From positions 33,698-97,697 of the forward strand of contig NZ_FPBF01000011.1 in the NCBI RefSeq assembly GCF_900116615.1: a DNA stretch of 64,000 nt. The letters run 5' to 3'. Source of the stretch: Algoriphagus locisalis. Lineage in GTDB: Bacteria > Bacteroidota > Bacteroidia > Cytophagales > Cyclobacteriaceae. Of the stretch, positions 1-8,477 are shown in pieces. The notes under the pieces are model-generated. The model made no database searches and was not told the DNA's origin. It saw nothing but the letters and a program-made list of their open reading frames with translations. Both the position numbers and the translations under genes were made by a program. Position 1 is the stretch's first letter; each line of letters begins with the position of its first letter.

Positions 1-1
1 G

Positions 2-970
2 ATCGAAGCCAAGGTAGAAAAAGCTGCAATTGATACGACAAAGCTTTACTACCTGTCCTTGCATGGCGAAAAGTCCGCGCTTTTCACAGATCGTCCAGAT
101 GCAGATGGCAGCATGTATATTGATGCCGGAGGGATGAAAAATTGGGATTTTTTGGTGGCTCAGGCTGATGGGAATGAATCACTGTTAGACTTTTCGATAG
201 TGTCGCCAAGTCCGGTTACTCATTTCAAATCGGGCTTTACTTTCCCTGAACTTTTAATCAGTACTTCGGATCAGGAATTTCTTCAGGAATTACTGAAAGG
301 AGGACAGATCGAAGGGTATTTTGTCAACAAATATGATGAAACAGAAGTGCCTGTGGTAACTGGGTTTACAGTAGATAGAACGTATTTATTGGACGATTAT
401 ACGCGGTTCGAAACAGTAGGAACTGTGATCAAAGAATATGTTCCCGAAATCAGAATAAGGAATGTTCAGAAGAAGAAGGAATTCAGAGCGCTGGATGAAG
501 TATTGGATGGAGGGTTTGATTCCAATCCTTTGATGCTGGTAGATGCTTTGCCTGTGTTTGATTCTGACTTATTGGCTGCTTTCAATCCGGCTAATTTTAA
601 AAGGCTTGATGTGTTGACTAGGACCTTTTTCTTAAATGAAGAAAATTTCCCTGGAGTGATGAGTTTCAGCTCTTATAAGAATGACTTTGGTGGTTTTCCC
701 ATTCCTTCCAATGGGATTTACTTGGACTATGCCGGGGTTCAGCCTAAAATAGTTTCAGCAGAATTCCTTTTTACACCCCCAACAGAATCACAGAAAATAA
801 TGGATTGGAGGACGGTGCTTTACTGGTCAGATGTTCCGAATTCTGAGACACCGACTAGCTCCATGGAAATCAAATTACCTAATCTTAAAGGCAAATACCA
901 GATAACTTTGAAATCGAAAACACCTCAAGGGGATGCCATGGAGTATGTGAAAACCTTTGAAGTTAAATAA
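2..970 (+). CDS. C-terminal part of a large secreted protein with a TonB-plug-like segment (5' truncated)
   Basis: The reading frame is open to the left edge, so the start lies outside the window; a TTG at 59 is only an internal codon. The visible 322 residues have no catalytic motif. A stretch around residues 185-245 (PLMLVDALPVFD, then NPANFKRLDVL, later FGGFPIPSNGIYLDY) resembles the plug domain of SusC/TonB-dependent receptors. The end looks like the beta-sandwich tail of large Bacteroidota surface proteins that combine macroglobulin-like and plug-like domains. No beta-barrel follows, so it is not a complete receptor. The family assignment is inference from pattern; the exact function is unknown. 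It converges on the MscS gene six bases downstream. Confidence 0.6.
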   Translation: MEAKVEKAAIDTTKLYYLSLHGEKSALFTDRPDADGSMYIDAGGMKNWDFLVAQADGNESLLDFSIVSPSPVTHFKSGFTFPELLISTSDQEFLQELLKGGQIEGYFVNKYDETEVPVVTGFTVDRTYLLDDYTRFETVGTVIKEYVPEIRIRNVQKKKEFRALDEVLDGGFDSNPLMLVDALPVFDSDLLAAFNPANFKRLDVLTRTFFLNEENFPGVMSFSSYKNDFGGFPIPSNGIYLDYAGVQPKIVSAEFLFTPPTESQKIMDWRTVLYWSDVPNSETPTSSMEIKLPNLKGKYQITLKSKTPQGDAMEYVKTFEVK

Positions 971-987
971 ACCGGATTAATCGGTTT
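969..987. terminator. short inverted repeat between convergent genes
   Basis: AAACCG at 969-974 and CGGTTT at 982-987 form a 6-bp stem with a 7-base loop. It overlaps the stop codons of both convergent genes and is followed by a short T run on the plus strand. It is weak and possibly bidirectional. Confidence 0.3.
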
Positions 988-2632
988 TGCGCCCAAGTTC
1001 CGTTTTTAGAAAATCATTCAATTTCGCATCGTAACCTCCTGTATATTCAGGTACTAAGGTCTTTTTCTCTGGAAATGACTCCATGTGCAAGGTCTGTGTA
1101 GGGAAGGCAAAACGCACTCCGATAGAATTGGCAAGCTTCACGATCTGCACCAATATTTCATGTCTGCATCTTAGTTCCTCGCCCCAAGTGGGTACTTCGA
1201 AGAAAATGTAAAACATAATGTCTTGGCTGAAAGAGGATAGGTTGTTGAAATAGACATGAAACATGTCTTTTCGGGTCTCCGGGTGCGCCAAAACAATTTC
1301 GCGAAGCCCCTTTACAAACTCTTCGATCAGCGCTGGCGGCGTATCATAAGTAACTGTCAGCGTAGTGTAAAACCTTCTGTACTGCCTCAAACCGTGATTG
1401 TCTAGTGTCGCATCCGCTATTTTTCCATTAGGTACATACATCAGGGAATTTCTAAATGTCCTGATTCGGGTAGATCTGAAACCTACTTCCTCTACGGTTC
1501 CGTCTATGTCACCGGATGTGATCCAATCACCCACCTGAAATGGCTTGTCAATAAAAATCATGACCGAGCCAAAGAAGTTTTTGATGGTATCCTGAGCTGC
1601 TAGTGCTATCGCGACACCACCAATAGAAAGACCTGTGAGAAAAGGGATGATATCAAGGTCTAACCCATCTCTTAGAATAAATAAGGTTCCCACTATGATC
1701 ACAAAAGCTTTGAGCGTTTTGCGCATCAGAGGCACCAATTGATCATCTAAGGTGGACTCTGTTTTGGTAGCTAGCTTGGTGAAGTAGGCAGCTACCACAT
1801 CCGCCAATTTGTAAAAAATGATGGTGATCAGAAAAGGCTTGAGTGTTCTGAAAATAACAACTATCCAGGACCAGATTTCAATTGGCAATTGTAGGACCCG
1901 CACAAAAAGTGAAAGCAAAACAACAATCAAATAAATGCTGATTACTCGGGCTACGGGCAAAATATAATCTTCGCCTACTTTGCCATATCCATACTGCTGG
2001 AAGAGGTAGAGAATCAGTTTATCTACCACCAACGTAAATACCCAGTGTGCCAGAAAAACCAAAAGAAGCAGGATAAATAAGCCTACCAATTGCCACAAGT
2101 GGAGACCTAAGTATTGTTCATTTCCGATTTTAGGCAGGATGTTCAGCAGTTTTGCAGTACCAAAAGGATAAGTCTCTGAGTGAAGTTTATCTATTTGGCT
2201 TACACTGAAAGCCGAATATTTCCAGGTTTCACCAGTTTTTTGAAGGAATATTCCAGGAAGTTTTTGCTTATCGAAATAGTAAATGTTTTCGCCAGAGGAA
2301 GAAGTACTATCGTAATAGTTCTGTTCATTGGGGATATCGCTCGTTCGGATCAAAATTCCTTTTCCCTCAAAAATCTGCTTTAGCTTTATAGCAAGGCGCT
2401 CCCCGTTTTTATCGTCAACTTCGGCTAGGTCCAATGTTTTGGCAGCATCTTCTGGCTGGTAATGCCCCTCTTCCAGGTTGTAAAAAAATGAAAGGGTCGT
2501 ATGATAGGGAGAGTTCAGATTTACCGATTTACTAACTTCATACACATCTTTTGCATCTGTAATCAGCTGCGCAAAGGAGTCTTTGATGCCCCAAGTAAGA
2601 AGAAATAGAAATAGGAGATACTTTTTCACCAT
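977..2632 (-). CDS. MscS-family mechanosensitive ion channel
   Basis: Predicted 551-residue membrane channel that opens under membrane tension to release solutes. A signal peptide (MVKKYLLFLFLLTWGIKDSFAQ) precedes a periplasmic domain of about 150 residues. Several membrane helices follow, then a canonical MscS pore and upper-beta region around residues 330-390 (GLSIGGVAIALAAQDT, then FIDKPFQVGDWI and VEEVGFRSTRIRTF). The ATG at 2632 is chosen because the signal peptide starts there; the frame extends 17 codons further to a TTG without a plausible signal sequence. The length and N-terminal periplasmic domain put it among the larger MscS-like proteins rather than the 286-residue E. coli MscS type. 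It lies 68 bases downstream of the 2701-5406 gene on the same strand, so they may be co-transcribed. Confidence 0.9.
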   Translation of the reverse strand: MVKKYLLFLFLLTWGIKDSFAQLITDAKDVYEVSKSVNLNSPYHTTLSFFYNLEEGHYQPEDAAKTLDLAEVDDKNGERLAIKLKQIFEGKGILIRTSDIPNEQNYYDSTSSSGENIYYFDKQKLPGIFLQKTGETWKYSAFSVSQIDKLHSETYPFGTAKLLNILPKIGNEQYLGLHLWQLVGLFILLLLVFLAHWVFTLVVDKLILYLFQQYGYGKVGEDYILPVARVISIYLIVVLLSLFVRVLQLPIEIWSWIVVIFRTLKPFLITIIFYKLADVVAAYFTKLATKTESTLDDQLVPLMRKTLKAFVIIVGTLFILRDGLDLDIIPFLTGLSIGGVAIALAAQDTIKNFFGSVMIFIDKPFQVGDWITSGDIDGTVEEVGFRSTRIRTFRNSLMYVPNGKIADATLDNHGLRQYRRFYTTLTVTYDTPPALIEEFVKGLREIVLAHPETRKDMFHVYFNNLSSFSQDIMFYIFFEVPTWGEELRCRHEILVQIVKLANSIGVRFAFPTQTLHMESFPEKKTLVPEYTGGYDAKLNDFLKTELGRKTD

Positions 2633-2700
2633 GAGTAGGTTCTTTAGTTTTTTGCAAGGTAGCCATTCGCTAGGCCAAGCCAAAGAAAATTTGGTTCTGC

Positions 2701-5406
2701 TTAATCAGCTAACTGAAATTCTGTTAGTGTAGTGCCACTTTTTGTTCTGATCAAATATTGACCTAGAGACGATTGGTATGTGATCTGTATCGCGCCACTA
2801 CTTTCCAGAGGCATGGTCGTCTGCAGGTTTCCACTTAGATCATAGAGATAGCAGAAACCTTGGTTGAGGTCGGTGATTGCCACAAGTTGCCGATCTGATC
2901 CGAAATCAAAATATTGATAAATGAGGTTTTCATCAGATACGCGTGTGCTAAAAAGGGTTTTCTCGCTTCTATCAAGTACGCTTACCTCGTTATACTGGCG
3001 AGAGACAAACACGAAATCATTTTGCTTTTGATCAGGGACAAGTAAGAATTCACTGTCTCGATCATCTTTGATGAGCTGGTTTCGGTAGCTGATTTCCCCA
3101 TTGAAGTTGGCATGTATCACCTCTCCATTTTTGGTGATGCCGACGAGTTGTGTAGATCGGGATTCTGGATCACGCCAGGATATCAATCCGGAGTTAAAGG
3201 AGTCGCCTAGTTTGACAGATGAACCGGCTTGACTTTCGCCTCTTCGGTTGAAAAGCTGTAGAGTGCCATTTTCTGTCAAGGCTACCATGTAGTCGCCTTT
3301 GCCCGGAACTCTATAATGTGCCGGTGCAGCAATTGTCTTGGCTCCAATTCGGTTCGGGTTCCAACCTTCCAGTTTTTCACCAGTCTTGTCTATTAAGTAT
3401 AAGTTGCCTGACTCAGTGCTGACGAAAAAACGATAATCTTTCGTATTACTGTAATCTACTAGATTGAGATGCGTGATTTTTTCTCCATTAGCCCCAAATG
3501 GATATCCAGGAAGGGATTGCCCTAGCCTGTCTATACCGTAGATTTTATCTGCAGTAGCTACCAGTAGCTGAAGCTTTTCGTTTTTATAGTAGTCGATTTG
3601 AAAAGCATCTGATACTATAGGCCCGGTAAGCTGCTCTGAGTAAACTTCCTGACCTGCAGAGTTGATCAGATGCAGGATATTGTTTTCATCTTGCACAAGT
3701 AAATCCTCTGTATTGTCCTGGTAGTTTACAATAGATTTTGGCCCATAGATTAGCGGTTGATCAAAGGAAATTCGATTACTTGGCTGTAAGGAAATGGCAT
3801 CAGTAGTTTCAATGGTAGGCTTCGAGTCACCATCATAGGGGAAGCTCAGTGTTGCCTCGGTTCTATCTTGGAGTTGGTTGATTTTGAATGAAACCCAGGG
3901 GAAAGACTGGAAAGCTTCAGCATATTTTTGAAGGAAGGAACTCCAGGATGGATTGGCTTTTTTCGTCCAGGTATTCCAGATATTTTCAGTGAGATAGATT
4001 CGGCTAAAACCCGCTGTAGGGCTCAGGTCTTTTTTAGCTTCTGGAGCTCGGGAGGACTTGCCCCAAGTGCTCCCAGCGCTGATATCATCGAGCATCAGCT
4101 TCATGGCCTGCTGGGAATTGGTGAAGATTAGCACCTCATTCTCTGAAGTAATAAAGGTTTGTCCAAACCCTGGGAACTTCCCGCTAAACAAATGTGCAGG
4201 AAATTCTTCCTCCGAAAAGTAAAGAATCTCATGTCCTGCATAGAAATCCGAACCTTCCTCACTTTCACTTTCCTGAAAATCTTTCAGCTGTTGAATGGCA
4301 AGAGCAGCATCTCTGGTTCTAGCAAGTAGGGCTAAGTTTTGATCTGCACCTCCGGCATTTTCCAGATCTAGTAAATACAATTCGCCAGTGAAGGTATCTA
4401 AAAAGCCTTTATCCAATAGCTTACGCTGAATCTCACCACTAAATGTCGCTCTGGCTGTAAAGGCGCGATTGGTGATTTTCTGAGACTCATAAATGCTTTC
4501 TAAGTTTAGTTGCGTAAGTGCGAGTGTTCTATTGGATATTACTTCTTCTATAGCAGCTTGATTGGCCTGAATGGAAGGCGTGAAATTCACCTCTTCCTCA
4601 TATACCAAAGGTCCCTTGAAAACCATCTGGTTTTCTTCAAGTACAAGATCCAGAGAAACTACACCAGGCATGATTTCCAAAGCTGAGATAGTTGGGCTTT
4701 CTCTAAGGCTTCCCACGCCTTTCAATAAGCTGGATAGGCCTTTACCTTCAAGTAAAAGTCGTCCTTCAGCGTCTGAGTTGTAGGGGATGGATTTTACCAG
4801 TGAGTAAAAACTCAATTGATCTTCATTCACATAAAACCGGATGGCCTCCTCTACCAGGAAGGAAGAAGAGGAAATTACTGCCAAATCACCTAGAAGGGAA
4901 ATACTCCAAAGCCTATTATTTTCCGCGTCGTAATATTCCAGCACATCCTGATCAGAGTATTTGCGCGTTTGGAATCGTGCTCCGGATGGGATACGGGATT
5001 TGATTTCCTCGATGAAATCAGTAGTAGTTGATGGCTTGAGGTTGATGGTGAAAAGTAATTCGAAGGTCTCAATCCCGGTGGAATGAAGGCTGACCGTGGC
5101 TTGCTGGCCATTAAGTGATTTTGCGATTTCTCCTGAGCCACCATTCAGACTATCCAGTGTGATGAGCTGATCGGATAGTCTTTCAAAGGCAGGAAAGTTT
5201 TTCAGGATTTCCCATACGGGATCATTGACTAGGGAATTCCACTGATTAGCGCCTTGGTAAGTTTCGAAGACAAAAACTGCATCCTGACTGATTACTTCTA
5301 GGCTATTGATTGATCGGGTCGAAAAGTAGGATTTGTAAATCCAAAAGCTACCTCCGGCGAGGAGTAGGGTGATAAAAAGTATTAAAAGGCTTTTCCAGAT
5401 CTTCAC
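2701..5406 (-). CDS. membrane-anchored DUF3352-like protein with C-terminal propeller-like repeats
   Basis: A 901-residue protein with one N-terminal membrane segment (residues 5-24) and a large extracytoplasmic part. The first half (about residues 35-530) resembles DUF3352-type proteins: alternating strands and helices, with a start of the type ISQDAVFVFETYQ. The second half (about 590-890) has repeats such as YGIDRLGQSLPGYPF, LYLIDKTGEKLEGW and LQLFNRRGESQAG, typical of PQQ/WD-like beta-propeller blades with ID+x-G turns. No catalytic residues are recognised. A strong terminator separates it from mdh upstream, and an MscS gene follows. The domain names are inference by eye; function is unknown. 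Confidence 0.6.
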   Translation of the reverse strand: MKIWKSLLILFITLLLAGGSFWIYKSYFSTRSINSLEVISQDAVFVFETYQGANQWNSLVNDPVWEILKNFPAFERLSDQLITLDSLNGGSGEIAKSLNGQQATVSLHSTGIETFELLFTINLKPSTTTDFIEEIKSRIPSGARFQTRKYSDQDVLEYYDAENNRLWSISLLGDLAVISSSSFLVEEAIRFYVNEDQLSFYSLVKSIPYNSDAEGRLLLEGKGLSSLLKGVGSLRESPTISALEIMPGVVSLDLVLEENQMVFKGPLVYEEEVNFTPSIQANQAAIEEVISNRTLALTQLNLESIYESQKITNRAFTARATFSGEIQRKLLDKGFLDTFTGELYLLDLENAGGADQNLALLARTRDAALAIQQLKDFQESESEEGSDFYAGHEILYFSEEEFPAHLFSGKFPGFGQTFITSENEVLIFTNSQQAMKLMLDDISAGSTWGKSSRAPEAKKDLSPTAGFSRIYLTENIWNTWTKKANPSWSSFLQKYAEAFQSFPWVSFKINQLQDRTEATLSFPYDGDSKPTIETTDAISLQPSNRISFDQPLIYGPKSIVNYQDNTEDLLVQDENNILHLINSAGQEVYSEQLTGPIVSDAFQIDYYKNEKLQLLVATADKIYGIDRLGQSLPGYPFGANGEKITHLNLVDYSNTKDYRFFVSTESGNLYLIDKTGEKLEGWNPNRIGAKTIAAPAHYRVPGKGDYMVALTENGTLQLFNRRGESQAGSSVKLGDSFNSGLISWRDPESRSTQLVGITKNGEVIHANFNGEISYRNQLIKDDRDSEFLLVPDQKQNDFVFVSRQYNEVSVLDRSEKTLFSTRVSDENLIYQYFDFGSDRQLVAITDLNQGFCYLYDLSGNLQTTMPLESSGAIQITYQSSLGQYLIRTKSGTTLTEFQLAD

Positions 5407-5436
5407 AGGCGCTAGGATGGTTCAAGTGCTATAATA

Positions 5437-5489
5437 CAAAAATCAGACCTAAGAAACCTTTGCGAAAGCAAGAGAATCTCAGGTCTGAT
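5437..5489 (-). terminator. composite intrinsic terminator of mdh
   Basis: On the minus strand the arms ATCAGACCT (5481-5489) and AGGTCTGAT (5442-5450) pair perfectly. They enclose a second small hairpin, TTGC-TTTC-GCAA (5460-5471). A T run follows directly at 5437-5442. It lies 18 bases past the mdh stop codon and should end mdh transcription before the 2701-5406 gene. Confidence 0.75.
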
Positions 5490-5506
5490 GTATAATTAAA
5501 CTAGGA

Positions 5507-6442
5507 TTACTTACCTAGTTTGTTCAAAACTTCCATCACTTCTTTCACATGACCTCTAGAAGTCTCAAGAAGTGCTTTTTCTTCCGCATTTAGGTCTAGT
5601 TCCAATACTTTCTCAACACCATTTTTGCCAAGAATAACCGGAACGCCTAAGTAGCAATCATCGATTCCGTATTCGCCTTCCAGTTTGATACAAACTGGGA
5701 ATACTCTTCTTTGATTTTTCAAGATCGCTTCTACCATTTGAGCAGCTGCAGATCCTGGAGCATACCAAGCAGAAGTGCCCATAAGCTTCACTAGCTCACC
5801 GCCACCGAACTTGGTTCTTTCGATGATCGCATCCAGCTTGTCTTTTGCCACTAGCTCAGTTACCGGAATACCAGCAACTGTAGTATAGCGAGGAAGCGGA
5901 ACCATAGTGTCACCATGACCGCCCATTAGGATTGCCTGGATTTCTTTTGGTGATACGTTCAATTCCTCAGCAAGGAAAGCTCTGTAACGCGCTGTATCCA
6001 ATATGCCAGCCATACCGATTACTTTATTTCTAGAAGTACCTGCAGTGATGTGGGCTTGGTAAGTCATTACATCAAGCGGATTGGAAACCACGATGATGAT
6101 AGCGTTTGGAGAGTGTTTGATTACATTTTCAGTCACAGACTTTACGATACCAGCATTGGTTTCGATCAAGTCGTCACGAGTCATGCCTGGCTTACGAGGG
6201 AGGCCGGAAGTGATCACTACTACATCTGAGTTAGCAGTTTTGCTGTAATCATTTGTACTTCCGATGGTGCGGCTATCGTATTGGTTGATAGGTGCTTTTT
6301 GAAAAATATCAAGTGCTTTACCTTCAGCTACGCCTTCTTTGATATCAACTAGTACAATTTCCTCGGCGATTTCGCGATAAGCTAATACATCGGCACAAGT
6401 TGCGCCTACATTACCAGCTCCTACTACGGTTACTTTGCTCAT
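5507..6442 (-). CDS. mdh: malate dehydrogenase
   Basis: NAD-dependent oxidation of malate to oxaloacetate in the cytoplasm (TCA cycle). The 311-residue length is usual for the LDH-like MDH group. The Rossmann motif VVGAGNVGATCAD starts near residue 6. The substrate loop LPRKPGMTRDD has Arg83 and Arg89. Asp149 and Arg152 lie in GILDTARYR, and catalytic His176 in GGHGDTM. Residue 87 is Met, not the Gln that marks lactate dehydrogenases, which supports malate specificity. The gene is monocistronic by layout: a strong terminator follows, and a 148-base gap separates it from the upstream same-strand pair. Confidence 0.97.
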   Translation of the reverse strand: MSKVTVVGAGNVGATCADVLAYREIAEEIVLVDIKEGVAEGKALDIFQKAPINQYDSRTIGSTNDYSKTANSDVVVITSGLPRKPGMTRDDLIETNAGIVKSVTENVIKHSPNAIIIVVSNPLDVMTYQAHITAGTSRNKVIGMAGILDTARYRAFLAEELNVSPKEIQAILMGGHGDTMVPLPRYTTVAGIPVTELVAKDKLDAIIERTKFGGGELVKLMGTSAWYAPGSAAAQMVEAILKNQRRVFPVCIKLEGEYGIDDCYLGVPVILGKNGVEKVLELDLNAEEKALLETSRGHVKEVMEVLNKLGK

Positions 6443-6590
6443 TAGATTTATAGATTTTATTATGAATTTTTTGCGTTAAAAAGCGGCGCTAAGATATTAA
6501 ACAATGCCTAGGATCGGAAATGGAGTCCTGAATTCTTTGGGTGGAATTACCATTTTTTGACAAAAGTGAAAACAGGGGACTTGGGTGATC

Positions 6591-7106
6591 TTATTCAAAC
6601 ATTTGACGAAGGCTGAAGAAGCCAAAGGATTCCCGGTAGGAGCGGAAAAGACGCTGATTGTTTTGGTTGTAATACTCTGCAAGAGAAGTCATCATTTTAG
6701 CCTTGATTTTTGGATTGCTGTCAAAAATCTCCTGCATCGCAAAATGGGGGATTACAATCAATTCCGCCTCATCACTTACGATTAGGGCGGTGTATGTTCT
6801 CTTGGCGTTTTCCAGTAAGGAGTTTTCCCCGAATGCCTCCCCGCGCTTGATTTCCAAAATGGTCTCAAAATTATCCTTGATATCTATGGTGAGAGAAATC
6901 TCGCCGTTTTTCACCAAATAAAGCGCCTGACTAGGGTCTTTACTGAAGAAAACTACCTCATCTTTTACATACTTTCTATGGTGCATTGCGGGAATAAACC
7001 GAGCCATTTCTTTTTCCTTCAAGCTTTCAAAAAACTTGATTTGCCCGAGAAAATGGAACATGTTCTCCTCGGCTTCGGTGTATGTTTTAGAAAATGGATT
7101 CCGCAT
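6591..7106 (-). CDS. cyclic-nucleotide-binding-domain protein without DNA-binding domain
   Basis: 171 residues forming one cNMP-binding fold (about residues 15-140). The signatures are VVFFSKDPSQALYLVKNGEISL and a phosphate-binding-cassette-like region GEAFGENSLLENAKRTYTAL. No helix-turn-helix follows, so this is not a Crp/Fnr regulator; the last 30 residues are helical and basic. The PBC retains the G-E pair and an Arg (KRT), so nucleotide binding is possible but unproven. It starts three bases after the tilS stop codon, which makes a two-gene transcription unit likely. Its role is unknown; signal sensing or protein regulation is inference. Confidence 0.8.
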   Translation of the reverse strand: MRNPFSKTYTEAEENMFHFLGQIKFFESLKEKEMARFIPAMHHRKYVKDEVVFFSKDPSQALYLVKNGEISLTIDIKDNFETILEIKRGEAFGENSLLENAKRTYTALIVSDEAELIVIPHFAMQEIFDSNPKIKAKMMTSLAEYYNQNNQRLFRSYRESFGFFSLRQMFE

Positions 7107-7109
7107 TGT

Positions 7110-8429
7110 TTATTGCTTTTTTAGGTAAAGTATTTTTCTCGTAGCCGCCGTTGATTTAGCCCAATCAGCAATTCTATGACCGATTACCCAAGCTATTTGA
7201 CCTTCTGAAATTAAGACTTTTACAGCCCGTTTTTTCACCACAGGCACTTTCAAATCTATCAAAAAGTCAGAGATTTTTTTTGCATTTTTCATCCCAAGAG
7301 GGATAAATCGATCACCTTCCTGCCAAGTCCTGATTTTCAGCGGAAAACTCAATCGTTCCAAATCGAGCATGGCATTTTGTTTATTTCTGTCGAGGGCGAC
7401 CTTATTTTCGAGTTTGAGGAGCTCATACTTTCCTTCTGGTAAAAGGAAATCGATATCATTTTCTGAGATAGAAATTGAATCAAATTCTCCAGGTAGAGGT
7501 GCTAAAATCAACTGATCACGATCAATATTGAGCAGGTGAGTGCTGCTTTCAAATAGCTTTCCTGATTCGCTGAATTGACAGGCCTCTAGGATGTCCTGCG
7601 CCTGAGCGGAGTTGAAGCCATAGGGGCGGAGCCAAAAGTACAGAAGGGATGAGGAGCCTGCAGTTCTCAACAGGTCATTTGCAGAAAGAATCTGCATGCC
7701 TTCCGATTCTTCGATTTTTTCATTTTTCCAATTTTCAAAAAGTGAAGTGAACGCCTTTCCTGTGTCTTTTAACCTGGCAAAGCTGTTAAGAAGGTTTGAC
7801 TTTGCGTCATCTGCCACGCTATAAAGCGCAGGTAAACTGATGTGCCGAAGTTTATTTCGCTTGTAGTCTGTTTTTTCATTTGAACTGTCTTCTCTCCATT
7901 CGATCTTATTTTCCAGAACAAATTCTTGAATCTCTTTTCTGCTGAAAGGTAGCAAAGGACGGATCAGCCAGCCTCTGCGCTCGGACATCCCGTAAATACC
8001 TTCTATGCCGGTACCTCTGAGAAGATTTAGCACTATTGTTTCGATCTGATCATCTTCATGATGAGCGACGATGATCCCGGCCAGATTTCTTTCTGATCTT
8101 AATTTCTCAAACCAATCATAACGAATCTCTCTTGCCGCCATTTGCGTAGAGATATTTCTCTCTGAAGCGAACGTGTAAGTGTCAGCATGATGAACATGGA
8201 AAGGAACGCCCAGCGAGTTAGCCCATTTTCTAAGAAACTCTTCGTCTTGGTTGCTGTCTTCACCGCGCAATTGAAAATTAACATGAGCAATTTCAAAAGG
8301 GATTTCTGCTTTGGTAAGAAGATTGCCCAGACACATGCTGTCCATGCCGCCACTGCTGGCCAATAGATAGGTTTTGGAGGGATCTAAAATTGATTTGTTC
8401 CGGATATGCCGGATAAAAGCTTCAACCAT
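7110..8429 (-). CDS. tilS: tRNA(Ile)-lysidine synthase
   Basis: Converts the wobble cytidine of tRNA-Ile(CAU) to lysidine using ATP and lysine, giving isoleucine decoding of AUA. At 439 residues it has the full form: an N-type ATP pyrophosphatase domain with the PP-loop SSGGMDS at residues 25-31, HVNFQLRGEDSNQDE near 50, and AHHEDDQIET near 130. The C-terminal substrate-binding domain has the characteristic tail GDRFIPLGMKNAKKISDFLID. The ATG at 8429 is the natural start. It is divergent from the OstA-like gene across a 48-base gap and probably co-transcribed with the cNMP-domain gene downstream. Confidence 0.96.
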   Translation of the reverse strand: MVEAFIRHIRNKSILDPSKTYLLASSGGMDSMCLGNLLTKAEIPFEIAHVNFQLRGEDSNQDEEFLRKWANSLGVPFHVHHADTYTFASERNISTQMAAREIRYDWFEKLRSERNLAGIIVAHHEDDQIETIVLNLLRGTGIEGIYGMSERRGWLIRPLLPFSRKEIQEFVLENKIEWREDSSNEKTDYKRNKLRHISLPALYSVADDAKSNLLNSFARLKDTGKAFTSLFENWKNEKIEESEGMQILSANDLLRTAGSSSLLYFWLRPYGFNSAQAQDILEACQFSESGKLFESSTHLLNIDRDQLILAPLPGEFDSISISENDIDFLLPEGKYELLKLENKVALDRNKQNAMLDLERLSFPLKIRTWQEGDRFIPLGMKNAKKISDFLIDLKVPVVKKRAVKVLISEGQIAWVIGHRIADWAKSTAATRKILYLKKQ

Positions 8430-8460
8430 TGACCAAAAATATCATTTTCTACTAATTTTG
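8429..8460 (+). promoter_or_regulatory. Bacteroidota-type promoter of the OstA-like gene
   Basis: TTG at 8429-8431 and TAATTTTG at 8453-8460 are 21 bases apart, matching the TTG/TAnnTTTG pattern within its usual spacing range. The start codon is at 8478. The -33 element touches the divergent tilS start codon. Confidence 0.45.
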
Positions 8461-8477
8461 CCCACATTCGTGCAGCT

